Source: Candidatus Parabacteroides intestinavium (GTDB taxonomy: Bacteria > Bacteroidota > Bacteroidia > Bacteroidales > Tannerellaceae). Taken from it: 12,487 bases of DNA. This document shows positions 7,546 through 12,487 of the stretch, piece by piece (within the stretch, counting starts at the first letter, position 1; the number at the start of each line of letters is the position of its first letter). The notes beneath the pieces are model-generated. The model saw only the letters and a program-made list of their open reading frames with translations, was not told where the DNA came from and did no database searches. The stretch covers positions 1-12,487 of the forward strand of contig DWYO01000033.1 in NCBI GenBank assembly GCA_019118725.1, in the 5' to 3' direction. The position numbers and the translations under genes are program-made.

Positions 7546-7570
7546 GTTTGATCTGTTTGCCGTGAACTCG

Positions 7571-8596
7571 CTATTCTATGGAATCGGCGGGATAAACAAC
7601 CCCTAATTGCCGACGGATTTCATCAATGATTTCTATCGTAGTCAGCGAATTGGCATGACTATTAATGGCTGATTCCCGTTTGCCGGTCTCGATCAAGTCG
7701 ATAAATTCGGCTACTTCATAATAATATTCATCCTTCTCGGTTGGAACGGTTAAATCAATTGGAGCCGGAACAATTCCTTTTCCGGAAGAGGCGGCCGGAC
7801 GGGGATGCCATGTCACTTGACCGATTTGATTTATTCTGTTCAGAACCAAATTGCCCTCTTCGCCTTCTATTTCAGTGGGCAAGGATGAATTGGCTATTTT
7901 AGAATAGAGAATGGTCGCGTTCATGCCTTCATAATCAAAATTTACGGCACCTTGTCCATCTACTCCGCTACTTAGGATAATGCCTGAAGCCATTATTTTC
8001 TGGGGGCGACCGAATAGGACGACCATAGGATAGATGGTATAAATGCCGATATCCATCATAGCCCCGTTGGAAAGTTCCGGATTGAATGCGTTCAACACGA
8101 TTCCTTCCTTGAATTTATCGTAACGGGAAGAGTATTGACAATAAGCTGAGAAATAACGCCGGATAACTCCTGCTTTGGGAAGCGCTGCTTGCAAGGCTTT
8201 GAAGTTTGGCGTGAGCGTCGGCTTCATAGCTTCCATCAGTGTTACGCCATATTGTTCAGAAGCCGAAATCATAGCCCGGACCTCCCGTGCATTTGAAGCC
8301 ATAGGCTTTTCGCAAAGTACATGCTTCCCCTGCTTCATGCAAAGGATGCTTTGCCGGGCATGCATGAAATTGGGGGAGGCGATATAAACCGCATCAATGA
8401 CATCACTTTTTGCCATTTCTTCCAATGACGTGAATCGGTATGGGATATGGTATTTCTCGGCAAATTCATCTGCTCTTTCTTGTGTTCGGGAATAAACTGC
8501 GGTCAGTTCGAACCGTTCGTCTTGTTTGGCTCCGGCTATTACCCAATCAGTAATGAAATTGGTTCCGACTATTCCGAAACGAATCTTTTTCATCAT
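7571..8596 (-). CDS. Gfo/Idh/MocA-family NAD(P)-dependent oxidoreductase
   Basis: A probable sugar, inositol or dihydrodiol-type dehydrogenase of 341 residues. The N-terminal Rossmann fold begins IRFGIVGTNF (GxGxxx nucleotide loop near residues 8-14), followed by AVYSRT, YIASPNFMH, and the family hallmark CEKP with Lys97. The C-terminal alpha/beta domain has GAMMDIGIYTIYP, in which Asp182 and Tyr186 take the positions often used for substrate binding and catalysis. LMEAMKPTLTP resembles the EAMWTRFLP segment of the dimeric dihydrodiol dehydrogenase branch. The substrate cannot be told from sequence. Two adjacent ATGs (8596, 8593) are possible starts. The gene is separated from gcvT by two hairpins, so it is probably a separate transcription unit. 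It converges with menC. Confidence 0.9.
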   Translation of the reverse strand: MMKKIRFGIVGTNFITDWVIAGAKQDERFELTAVYSRTQERADEFAEKYHIPYRFTSLEEMAKSDVIDAVYIASPNFMHARQSILCMKQGKHVLCEKPMASNAREVRAMISASEQYGVTLMEAMKPTLTPNFKALQAALPKAGVIRRYFSAYCQYSSRYDKFKEGIVLNAFNPELSNGAMMDIGIYTIYPMVVLFGRPQKIMASGIILSSGVDGQGAVNFDYEGMNATILYSKIANSSLPTEIEGEEGNLVLNRINQIGQVTWHPRPAASSGKGIVPAPIDLTVPTEKDEYYYEVAEFIDLIETGKRESAINSHANSLTTIEIIDEIRRQLGVVYPADSIE

Positions 8597-8624
8597 GGTG
8601 GAATTTTTGTTTTTTGAAACTTGA

Positions 8625-8688
8625 AGTCAGTAGTTGAGATTCAGAAACTTGTTGCTCTTTTCCGATTTCCAAATACCAACTACTGACT
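8625..8688. repeat. 64-bp inverted repeat between gcvT and the oxidoreductase gene
   Basis: AGTCAGTAGTTG (8625-8636) and CAACTACTGACT (8677-8688) form a perfect 12-bp inverted repeat around a 40-base loop. The octamer GAAACTTG occurs just outside and just inside the left arm (8616-8623, 8644-8651). No T-run follows on either strand, so it is not a typical terminator. It lies upstream of the oxidoreductase start (from 8596) and could be a leader structure, an operator, or a small dispersed repeat. Confidence 0.6.
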
Positions 8689-8698
8689 GCTATATGTA

Positions 8699-8751
8699 AG
8701 AAGCTGTTTTGAATTTTTATAAAAAGCTGGAATAAATTCCAAACAGCTTCT
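8699..8751 (-). terminator. Hairpin terminator after gcvT
   Basis: Eleven paired bases (AGAAGCTGTTT at 8699-8709 with AAACAGCTTCT at 8741-8751), one mismatch, then six more pairs (8711-8716 with 8734-8739). The structure begins 10 bases after the gcvT stop. Its gcvT-proximal half is a copy of the repeat also found at 11248-11282. Confidence 0.7.
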
Positions 8752-8754
8752 AAA
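8720..8754 (-). repeat. Copy 1 of a 35-bp dispersed hairpin repeat
   Basis: Read on the minus strand, this begins TTTAGAAGCTGTTTGG and matches 11248-11282 on the plus strand at 34 of 35 bases, with the first 31 identical. It lies seven bases after the gcvT stop and forms one arm region of the terminator there. It may belong to a REP-like family used at gene ends. Confidence 0.7.
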
Positions 8755-8761
8755 AATACCG

Positions 8762-9847
8762 TTACTTTCTGAACGGAGCTTTTACTACCTGTGCTTTCAA
8801 GTTCCGGTTGCGTACTTTAATATATATTTCAGAGCCGGCTTTAGAGAAAGCGGTTTGTACATAGCCTAATCCGATACCTTTCTTTAATACCGGTGACATA
8901 GTGCCAGAGGTAACGACTCCGATAGGATTACCTTCCGCATCAACTATTTCGTAACCATGGCGTGGAATACCTTTGTCTACCAGTTCGAAGGCACAAAGCT
9001 TGCGTGTCACACCTTCTTTCTTCTGCCGTTCCAGTTCGGCACGATTGGTGAAATTCTTGCCTTCCGCAAATTTTGTGATCCATCCCAATCCGGCTTCGAT
9101 CGGAGAAGTGGTATCATCCAGGTCATTTCCATACAGGCAATATCCCATTTCCAGACGCAACGTATCCCGTGCGCCTAAGCCGATGGGCTTGATTCCTTCC
9201 GGTTTTCCGGCTTCAAAGATCGCGTTCCAGATAGTCAGCGCATCGCTCGGATAGAAATAAAGTTCGAATCCTCCGGCACCTGTATAGCCCGTATTGGAGA
9301 TAATGACATTCTTGCATCCGGCAAATTCGCCTGTTGTAAAATGATAATAGGGGATAACAGACAGGTCCACCGGAGTCAGGCGTTGTAACACCTCCTGCGC
9401 CTTCGGGCCTTGTATAGCCAATTGCGCCATGTTGTCTGATGCGTTTTCCAGTTCGGCACCGACCGTATTGTGGCTTACGCACCAGTTCCAGTCTTTTTCG
9501 ATATTGGCGGCATTGACAACCAGCATATATTTTTCCGGTTCGTAATAATAGACAATCAAATCGTCTACGATACCGCCCTGTTCATTCGGGAAGCATGTAT
9601 ATTGAGCCTTTCCGATGGTTAAAGTGGAGGCATCGTTGGAGGTAACCGACTGAATAAAATCCAGCGCTTTCGGGCCTTTTACCCAAAATTCGCCCATGTG
9701 GGAAACATCGAACACACCGACACCGTTGACTACGGTCATGTGCTCATCAAGAATACCGGAATATTCGATCGGCATATTATATCCTGCAAACTCATGCATT
9801 TTCGCACCCAGTGCGATATGCACATCTGTAAAGGGAGTTGTCTTCAT
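8762..9847 (-). CDS. gcvT: Glycine cleavage system T protein (aminomethyltransferase)
   Basis: Transfers the methylene group from aminomethylated H protein to tetrahydrofolate and releases ammonia, the middle step of glycine breakdown. The 361-residue protein has the family motifs: LGAKMHEFAGYNMPIEY at 13-29, GVFDVSHMGEF at 44-54, SND at 70-72, NEQGGIVDDLIVYYY with Asp95-Asp96 (one is the family's catalytic Asp), NTGYTGAGGFELY, LGARDTLRLEMGYCLYG, and SGTMSPVLKKGIGLGYV near the C-terminus. I start at ATG 9847 (MKTTPFTDVH) because the family begins there and GTGAAAAG precedes it. An in-frame ATG at 9901 would overlap the end of pepT. It lies 34 bases after pepT on the same strand and is probably cotranscribed. 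gcvH and gcvP are not in the window. Confidence 0.95.
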   Translation of the reverse strand: MKTTPFTDVHIALGAKMHEFAGYNMPIEYSGILDEHMTVVNGVGVFDVSHMGEFWVKGPKALDFIQSVTSNDASTLTIGKAQYTCFPNEQGGIVDDLIVYYYEPEKYMLVVNAANIEKDWNWCVSHNTVGAELENASDNMAQLAIQGPKAQEVLQRLTPVDLSVIPYYHFTTGEFAGCKNVIISNTGYTGAGGFELYFYPSDALTIWNAIFEAGKPEGIKPIGLGARDTLRLEMGYCLYGNDLDDTTSPIEAGLGWITKFAEGKNFTNRAELERQKKEGVTRKLCAFELVDKGIPRHGYEIVDAEGNPIGVVTSGTMSPVLKKGIGLGYVQTAFSKAGSEIYIKVRNRNLKAQVVKAPFRK

Positions 9848-9881
9848 CTTTTCACGATTTAGATTAATGTATGTTTGATTA

Positions 9882-11099
9882 TTATTTAGCTGCCAGTTCA
9901 ACGATTTTGATTACGGTTTCCATGCTCTTTTGGAGGGATGGTACCGGCAAGTATTCATAGCGTCCGTGGAAATTGTGTCCGCCGGTGAACAGGTTCGGAC
10001 AAGGCAATCCCATGAAAGAAAGCCGTGCGCCATCTGTCCCGCCGCGGATAGGCTGTACTTTCGGAGTTACTCCGATAGCTTCCATAGCTTGAAATGCCAG
10101 GTCCACGATATGCTTTTTCGGCTCTACGATTTCGCGCATATTATAATATTGGTCTTTCAAGACCAATGTTGTGCTTCCTGCATAAGCTTCGTTCATCCGT
10201 GTAACCAGTTGTTTCAGCAAATCCTTCTTTTGTTCGAACAATTCACGGGAGTGGTCGCGGATGATATAGCTCAGACTGGCCTCTTCGACCGAACCTTCCA
10301 TACCAATCAGATGGAAGAATCCTTCATATCCCTCGGTATGTTCCGGACGTTGTTCCGCAGGGAGCCAGGATGCGAATTGAGTAGCCAGCAAGGCAGCGTT
10401 TATCATCTTGTCTTTGGCCGTACCCGGATGTACGTTAAGCCCTTTGAAGCTTATTTTGGCGGAAGCCGCATTGAAGTTCTCGTACTCAAGCTCGCCCATT
10501 TGTCCTCCGTCTACCGTATATGCCCAGTCGCACCCGAACCTCTGCACATCAAAATGGTCGGCCCCTTGGCCTATTTCCTCGTCCGGAGTGAAGCCGATGC
10601 GCACTTTTCCATGTTTGATTTCCGGATGTTCTTTCAAATAGGCCATGGCCGAGATGATGGCGGCTATGCCCGCCTTGTCGTCAGCGCCCAGCAAGGTCGT
10701 ACCATCGGTGACGATGATATCCTGACCGGCATATTCCAGCATCTCCGGGAACATGGCCGGTGAAAGGACTATATTCCGGTCTGCATTCAGGCAAATGTCG
10801 CCTCCTTCATAAGTGACAATCCGCGGCTTTACGTTTTCTCCCGCCATATCCGGACTGGTATCCAGATGCGAGATAAAACCGATCGTAGGAATAGAGGCAT
10901 CATCGGTGTTGGCCGGTAACGAAGCCATTACATACGAATGCTCGTCAATGGATATTTCTTCCAGCCCTAACTCGTTTAATTCCTTGACCAATGCTTCTGC
11001 AAATACCCGTTGTCCCGGCGTGCTCGGTGTAGTACCGCTTGTCTCGCTGGACTGGGTGCCAAAGGTTACATATTTCAAAAATCTTTCTACAACTGTCAT
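9882..11099 (-). CDS. pepT: Peptidase T (tripeptide aminopeptidase, M20B)
   Basis: A cytosolic di-zinc exopeptidase that removes the N-terminal residue of tripeptides. The 405-residue protein has nearly the same length and numbering as E. coli PepT. Metal and catalytic positions are His78-x-Asp80 (SHLDTSPDMAG), Asp140 (LLGADDKAG), Glu174-Glu175 (TPDEEIGQG), Asp197 (TVDGG), and His378 (GGHNFHGR). GGTDGARLSFMGLP is typical of the family. I start at ATG 11099 (MTVVERFLKYV), where PepT homologues begin. An in-frame ATG at 11222 would add 41 non-conserved residues across the promoter region and was rejected. It is followed by gcvT after 34 bases. A shared operon would pair peptide breakdown with glycine use, which is inference. 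Confidence 0.95.
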   Translation of the reverse strand: MTVVERFLKYVTFGTQSSETSGTTPSTPGQRVFAEALVKELNELGLEEISIDEHSYVMASLPANTDDASIPTIGFISHLDTSPDMAGENVKPRIVTYEGGDICLNADRNIVLSPAMFPEMLEYAGQDIIVTDGTTLLGADDKAGIAAIISAMAYLKEHPEIKHGKVRIGFTPDEEIGQGADHFDVQRFGCDWAYTVDGGQMGELEYENFNAASAKISFKGLNVHPGTAKDKMINAALLATQFASWLPAEQRPEHTEGYEGFFHLIGMEGSVEEASLSYIIRDHSRELFEQKKDLLKQLVTRMNEAYAGSTTLVLKDQYYNMREIVEPKKHIVDLAFQAMEAIGVTPKVQPIRGGTDGARLSFMGLPCPNLFTGGHNFHGRYEYLPVPSLQKSMETVIKIVELAAK

Positions 11100-11128
11100 G
11101 GTTTTACTTGATTTGTTTTTTTGCAGGG

Positions 11129-11160
11129 CTAAATTAGGCAAAGCTGATGAAATATACAAG
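11129..11160 (-). promoter_or_regulatory. Possible Bacteroidetes-type promoter for pepT-gcvT
   Basis: On the minus strand CTTG (11160-11157) is followed after 20 bases by TAATTTAG (11136-11129, with part of the box on each side of 11130), one mismatch from TAnnTTTG with spacing in the usual 19-21 range. Transcription would start near 11121, leaving a leader of about 20 bases before the pepT ATG. Confidence 0.4.
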
Positions 11161-11214
11161 TTAATCGGCTGATTTCTGATTGATTTTTCCCATTGGCCTT
11201 GATTGATAAGGAGC

Positions 11215-11228
11215 TGTGTCATGACACA
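11215..11228. promoter_or_regulatory. Perfect 14-bp palindrome, possible operator
   Basis: TGTGTCATGACACA reads the same on both strands, as expected for a site bound by a dimeric regulator. The outer TGTG/CACA resembles CRP/FNR-type half-sites, but the spacing differs from the E. coli CRP consensus. It is about 115 bases upstream of the pepT start and roughly 95 upstream of the proposed promoter start. Which protein would bind, if any, is unknown. Confidence 0.3.
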
Positions 11229-11247
11229 CCGCCACGTGTTTCCCCGA

Positions 11248-11282
11248 TTTAGAAGCTGTTTGGAATTTATTCCAGCTTCTTA
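11248..11282 (+). repeat. Copy 2 of the 35-bp dispersed hairpin repeat; probable terminator of the anti-sigma gene
   Basis: Matches copy 1 (8720-8754, minus strand) at 34 of 35 bases. It folds on its own: AGAAGCT (11251-11257) pairs with AGCTTCT (11274-11280), and GGAA pairs with TTCC inside, leaving a GTTT bulge. The repeat runs into the TAA stop of the upstream-strand gene (11280-11282), so that gene's stop codon is part of the repeat. Confidence 0.7.
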
Positions 11283-11648
11283 CTCCTGCTTCGATCCATG
11301 TCTCTTGTAATACCAACGCCGGAAACGATAGTCGAGCAGCAATAGAAACAAGGCGGTAGCTCCGATGAAGGTAGACATGCCCAGCGATGAAAGATCTATA
11401 TCCGGCATGTGTAATGTCGGGAATTGCCAGAATTTCCAGCAGAAAACCGTTAATACAATCAGAGATAAAGAGACCAGGACGACCGATATCCATTCGCATA
11501 GGGTCTGCCTCCGGGTCTTTCGGATAGCCTCCATTTCGATGCGTTTCATCATGCGCGTCCGGAAGTCGGGAGGCAATGGCGTGTCGGGCAATTGGCTGAA
11601 CCATTGCTTCAAACCATCATTTTCGGAGTTGTACATATTTGTGTTCAT
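11280..11648 (-). CDS. Small two-helix membrane protein, probable anti-sigma factor
   Basis: A 122-residue protein with no family I can name from sequence. Residues 1-50 are polar and cytosolic in character, with LPPDFRTRMMKRIEME resembling the N-terminal helical segment of many small Bacteroidetes anti-sigma proteins. Two hydrophobic stretches follow, about 52-74 and 90-106, joined by a short acidic loop (MPDIDLSS), and a basic tail (RFRRWYYKRHGSK) that should stay in the cytoplasm. Its start codon overlaps the sigma gene stop as ATGA, so the two are translationally coupled. Pairing of an ECF sigma gene with a downstream membrane anti-sigma gene is the usual arrangement, and that context is the main basis for the call. 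No zinc-binding HxxxCxxC motif is present, so it is not a classical ZAS-type anti-sigma factor. Confidence 0.65.
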   Translation of the reverse strand: MNTNMYNSENDGLKQWFSQLPDTPLPPDFRTRMMKRIEMEAIRKTRRQTLCEWISVVLVSLSLIVLTVFCWKFWQFPTLHMPDIDLSSLGMSTFIGATALFLLLLDYRFRRWYYKRHGSKQE

Positions 11649-12232
11649 AACCGTCTTTGTTTTAAACCGGATTGTTTTGTTGTTTGTCCTTCCGTCATCA
11701 GGATATAGAGCTTCTTCCGTGTACGATGAAGCTTCACCTTGATATTAGCTATGCTTAATCCCATAATTTGAGCCAGCTCCTCTATGGATTTATCCTCTTT
11801 ATAAAAAAGCAGGATCAGGGCGCGATCGTCCGGTGGGAGTTGTTCCAAAGCCCAATCCAATAAGTCCAGCCGCTCGGACGAATCCGCTTGTCCGAGCTGG
11901 TCTTGAATCATCTCTTCCGAAATGTTGCTCAGTTGGGAATCTTCAATAGCCAGATATTCCACCTTTTTCTTTCGGACGGCCGATATAGAAAGGTTGTAGG
12001 CAATACGGTATAGCCACGTAAGGAAATCACTTTCGCCCCGGAACGACTCCAGGTGCTGGAAAGCCTTTACAAAAACATCCTCGGTAAGCTCTTCCGCATC
12101 TTCCCGGTTTTGAATAACCCGGCACACCCATGCATATACTTGTTTGCCATACCGGTCAAACAGAGAAGCGAAACATGAGGTGTCGCCCGCCAGAATTCTT
12201 TCTATATAATATGTGTCCGATAAACTTTCCAT
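11645..12232 (-). CDS. ECF-type RNA polymerase sigma factor (RpoE-like)
   Basis: A 195-residue sigma factor that would redirect RNA polymerase to stress-type promoters. Region 2 spans about residues 10-90: DRYGKQVYAWVCRVI, DAEELTEDVFVKAFQHLESFRG (core binding), and FLTWLYRIAYNLSISAVRKKK (-10 recognition and melting). After a variable linker, region 4 (about 122-176) has ALEQLPPDDRALILLFYKE and the helix-turn-helix IEELAQIMGLSIANIKVKLHRTRKKL, which reads the -35 element. The absence of regions 1 and 3 defines the ECF class. The ATG at 12232 gives the normal N-terminus (LSDTYYIERILAGD). The next gene, coupled by a four-base overlap, probably encodes its membrane inhibitor. An ECF-type promoter lies immediately upstream, which suggests autoregulation. 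The inducing signal is unknown. Confidence 0.93.
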   Translation of the reverse strand: MESLSDTYYIERILAGDTSCFASLFDRYGKQVYAWVCRVIQNREDAEELTEDVFVKAFQHLESFRGESDFLTWLYRIAYNLSISAVRKKKVEYLAIEDSQLSNISEEMIQDQLGQADSSERLDLLDWALEQLPPDDRALILLFYKEDKSIEELAQIMGLSIANIKVKLHRTRKKLYILMTEGQTTKQSGLKQRRL

Positions 12233-12240
12233 TTTATATA

Positions 12241-12270
12241 GATAGACGCAAAACCATCCAAAAGGTTACA
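12241..12270 (-). promoter_or_regulatory. Candidate autoregulated ECF-sigma promoter
   Basis: On the minus strand TGTAACC (12270-12264) is followed by CGTCTATC (12248-12241), with 16 bases between AAC and CGTC. ECF promoters typically have an AAC-containing -35 and a CGTC/GTC -10 with about this spacing. The -10 element ends only about 10 bases from the ATG, so the mRNA leader would be very short or absent. Confidence 0.55.
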
Positions 12271-12338
12271 GGTTATTCTGATTTATTTAAGTTTCGCACG
12301 TGCTCGGTTTAATACTCTGTTTCTGTGGCACGTTTTAA

Positions 12339-12487
12339 CTACTTTACAACAAATATCACATCTGCCAAGCTCTTGTATGGCTTGCCCTGGAAGACGAAAT
12401 TGATTTCTTTCAAAGACTGTTCATTAAAGTTATCAAGGTAATTCTTTACTTTGGGTTCTATTAAAGAAAAAGCCCGTTTCATCTTCC
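12339..12487 (-). CDS. Unrecognised protein, C-terminal end (5' end outside window)
   Basis: The minus-strand frame is open from the window edge to a TAG at 12339-12341, giving 48 complete C-terminal codons. Residues such as LIEPKVKNYLDNFN, INFVFQGKPY and SLADVIFVVK have a natural mix of charged and hydrophobic positions, and the frame is the only one open there. An ATG at 12480-12482 has GGAAG directly against it, with no room for a ribosome site, so it is more likely internal than the true start. I do not recognise the family. It lies about 105 bases upstream of the ECF sigma gene on the same strand. Confidence 0.5.
   Translation of the reverse strand, partial: KMKRAFSLIEPKVKNYLDNFNEQSLKEINFVFQGKPYKSLADVIFVVK

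Larger units (their letters stand above)
7427..7550 (+). ncRNA. Candidate small RNA or leader-like transcript
   Basis: The stretch is bounded on the left by a near-consensus promoter and on the right by a 9-bp inverted repeat, giving an RNA of about 120 bases. Two hairpins are visible: AAAAGGA (7428-7434) with TCCTTTT (7460-7466) followed by more T, and AGGGGAAGT (7492-7500) with ACTTCCCCT (7537-7545). An alternative GGAAG/CTTCC pairing inside the second region would compete with it, as in attenuators. It matches no RNA family I can recall (not tRNA, tmRNA, SRP RNA or RNase P). It could also be the remnant of a lost gene's promoter and leader. The call rests on promoter and structure only. 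Confidence 0.35.

Noticed and set aside
9848..9901. 18-residue N-terminal extension of gcvT
   Set aside because: It is Asn-rich, overlaps the end of pepT, and the GcvT family begins at the later methionine.
9930..10763. Plus-strand ORF (277 codons) antisense to pepT
   Set aside because: pepT has every catalytic residue in the other strand, and the antisense translation shows nothing recognisable.
11100..11222. 41-residue N-terminal extension of pepT from an ATG in the palindrome
   Set aside because: PepT homologues start at MTVVERFLKYV, residue numbering then matches E. coli PepT, and the extension overlaps the probable promoter.
12296..12303. GCACGTGC palindrome upstream of the ECF sigma gene
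   Set aside because: Only 8 bp, so it can easily occur by chance, and a 6-base complement nearby (ACGTGC) suggests at most a weak hairpin after the upstream gene.
1..12487. CRISPR arrays, tRNA or rRNA genes, insertion sequences, phage or toxin-antitoxin genes
   Set aside because: No repeat-spacer periodicity, cloverleaf, transposase motif or paired small toxin/antitoxin ORFs were seen on either strand.

Overview
The window looks like chromosomal DNA of a Bacteroidales bacterium. Parabacteroides or a near relative is my best guess, but that is inference from gene content and not a database match. Three things point to Bacteroidales. Several intergenic gaps carry the TTTG / TAnnTTTG promoter signature of Bacteroidetes. 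Most genes lack a strong Shine-Dalgarno sequence. The menaquinone genes occur in the order thioesterase-menF-menD-menB-menC. Coding density is high, no gap exceeds 300 bases, and I see no rRNA, tRNA, CRISPR array, transposase or phage gene.

Left part, plus strand (1-7372). The window opens inside a sigma-70-family factor, of which only the C-terminal DNA-binding part is present. It is followed nine bases later by an ATP-type 6-phosphofructokinase. A strong hairpin terminator at 1352-1396 ends that unit. A Bacteroidetes-type promoter then starts a tight five-gene menaquinone operon. The first gene fuses a Cof-type HAD phosphatase to a MenI/YdiI-like hotdog thioesterase (DHNA-CoA hydrolase). 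It is followed by menF (isochorismate synthase), menD (SEPHCHC synthase), menB (DHNA-CoA synthase) and menC (o-succinylbenzoate synthase). Together these take chorismate to 1,4-dihydroxy-2-naphthoate, except for the MenH and MenE steps. menH, menE, menA and the final methyltransferase are not in the window.

Middle gap (7373-7570). A near-consensus plus-strand promoter (TTTG-N19-TATCTTTG) lies between the convergent menC and oxidoreductase genes. No gene follows it, only about 120 bases ending in a hairpin. This is a candidate small RNA or attenuator-like transcript, and it contains a possible 12-codon ORF.

Right part, minus strand (7571-12487). In order of transcription from the right edge there are six units: the C-terminal end of an unrecognised protein; an ECF sigma factor gene with a plausible autoregulated ECF promoter immediately upstream; a translationally coupled small two-helix membrane protein that is probably its anti-sigma partner; peptidase T (pepT); the glycine-cleavage aminomethyltransferase (gcvT), 34 bases after pepT; and a Gfo/Idh/MocA-family oxidoreductase. 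A 35-bp hairpin-forming sequence occurs twice (34 of 35 bases identical), once after gcvT and once after the membrane-protein gene. It is probably a dispersed REP-like repeat used as a terminator. A second long inverted repeat separates gcvT from the oxidoreductase gene.

Most of the content is ordinary core metabolism. The parts most worth a second look are the HAD-thioesterase fusion, the orphan promoter with its short putative transcript, the repeat family, and the ECF promoter that would give an almost leaderless mRNA.
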